This document shows positions 63,541-64,000 of a DNA stretch of 64,000 bases, piece after piece. The stretch covers positions 84,102 to 148,101 of the forward strand of contig NZ_NSDM01000017.1 of the NCBI RefSeq assembly GCF_030852425.1, read 5' to 3'. This stretch comes from Saccharothrix longispora. Its GTDB lineage: Bacteria > Actinomycetota > Actinomycetes > Mycobacteriales > Pseudonocardiaceae. Each line of letters opens with the position of its first letter. Positions within the stretch are counted from its first letter, which is position 1. The notes under the pieces are model-generated. The model was not told the origin of the DNA and did no database searches. It was given only the letters and a program-made list of their open reading frames with translations. The position numbers and the translations under genes are program-made.

Positions 63541-64000
63541 TCAGCCGACCCGGCAGGAGATGCTGGGCCAGTTCCAGTTGCCGCCGTGCTGGATGGTGAA
63601 GCCGAACGTGTTGCCGTTGCCGTTGGGGCGCGCGGTCATGACGTTGGCCGATTCCCACGTGGCGGTGGTGTTCCAGGTGGCGATGATGCGCTGCGGGGAA
63701 CCGACGGTGACCGTGACGACCCAGTTGTTGGTTCCCGAAACGGTGACCTGACCGTTGAAGCGGTCATTCCACTTCTGGCCCTCGGAGTACGTCGCGGTGC
63801 AGCCGCCACCCGGGTTCTGCGAGGTGGTGGTGGTAGTGGTGGGACCGGTCGGGTCGGTGGTCGTCGGGCCCGTCGGGTCGGCCGCGTTGAGGGCGTTGAG
63901 GACCGAGGTGTAGGCGGCCTTCTTGTTGCCGCTGCCGTCGAAGAGCAGCGGGGTGCCGCTCGCGCGCCAGGAGTCGGTGTCGCGGATGCCCCACACCGTG
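63541..64000 (-). CDS. GH10 endo-beta-1,4-xylanase, C-terminal part with CBM
   Basis: Only the last 153 residues are here. TVWGIRDTDSWR and LLFDGSGNKKAAYTSVLNAL are the end of the GH10 barrel. A Thr/Pro linker and a CBM2-like xylan-binding module follow (CTATYSEGQKWNDRFNGQVT, RIIATWN, NGNGNTFGFTI, WPSISCRVG). Secreted enzyme that cuts xylan. The catalytic residues lie beyond the window edge. Confidence 0.88.
   Translation of the reverse strand, partial: TVWGIRDTDSWRASGTPLLFDGSGNKKAAYTSVLNALNAADPTGPTTTDPTGPTTTTTTSQNPGGGCTATYSEGQKWNDRFNGQVTVSGTNNWVVTVTVGSPQRIIATWNTTATWESANVMTARPNGNGNTFGFTIQHGGNWNWPSISCRVG

Overview
The window is about 73 percent GC by eye, uses many GTG starts and has no insertion sequences, tRNA or rRNA genes or CRISPR array that I could see. 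Mycothiol-type enzymes, PadR/HAAS, PucR, YtrA-type GntR and partner-switching (PP2C, STAS, RsbW-like) genes, leaderless starts and Tat-exported glycosidases point to a filamentous soil actinobacterium. Pseudonocardiaceae (a Saccharothrix/Actinosynnema-like organism) is my best guess; that is inference, not a search result.

Layout. 1-7885: 3' end of a secreted multidomain carbohydrate protein and its terminator, a cobalamin riboswitch, a BtuFCD-type uptake operon, and a translationally coupled pair of a fold-type-II PLP enzyme and an ATP-grasp ligase. 7919-15780: PadR/HAAS pair, a PucR regulator flanked by matching palindromes, a lipase-like hydrolase, a methyltransferase, an ATP-grasp protein with an unusual start, and an RsbW-like kinase. 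16208-19838: a GH127 beta-L-arabinofuranosidase and a decayed GH27-like gene fused in frame to a RidA domain. 19846-26831: GNAT, mycothiol-dependent isomerase-like protein, small zinc-ribbon, DUF1062 and DUF4287 proteins, a membrane GGDEF/EAL protein and a second RsbW-like kinase. 26867-29202: a GntR-ABC operon with a clear operator. 29240-34275: a signalling island made of a 1378-residue hybrid protein (PAS-GAF-histidine kinase-receiver-PAS-GAF-PP2C-RsbW-like) with a STAS protein on each side. 34256-41746: a GH67-like enzyme joined to seven membrane helices, an EF-hand protein, a methyltransferase, a VOC protein, a secreted protein of unknown function and a GreA/GreB-type factor. 41927-47157: a PucR regulator upstream of a D-amino-acid-dehydrogenase-like flavoprotein, and a tandem MerR protein divergent from an erythromycin-esterase-family gene. 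47165-55995: a CHASE3-type histidine kinase, a DUF574 methyltransferase with a probable 5' frameshift, a large unknown protein, a macrolide-type glycosyltransferase, a pseudogene broken by short tandem duplications, and small stress or membrane proteins. 56079-64000: Eis-like acetyltransferase, AraC and NmrA-like pair, PPOX protein, a CE1 esterase with a truncated CBM2, PaaX, LacI, and the 3' end of a GH10 xylanase with a CBM.

How the genes fit together. Two themes recur. The first is breakdown of plant cell wall arabinoxylan (GH127, GH27 relic, CE1 esterase, GH10, LacI regulator and a LacI-like operator). The second is regulation by partner switching and by palindrome-binding one-component regulators. 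Both PucR genes have 17-bp sites of the form TTGyCsG-N3-CCGrCAr next to them. Three genes (18625-19838, 48990-49822, 53455-54580) carry frameshifts, so either this is a zone of gene decay or the assembly needs checking. The candidates for new biology are the hybrid signalling protein with its STAS partners, the membrane-tethered GH67-like enzyme, the PLP/ATP-grasp pair and the shared PucR operator.
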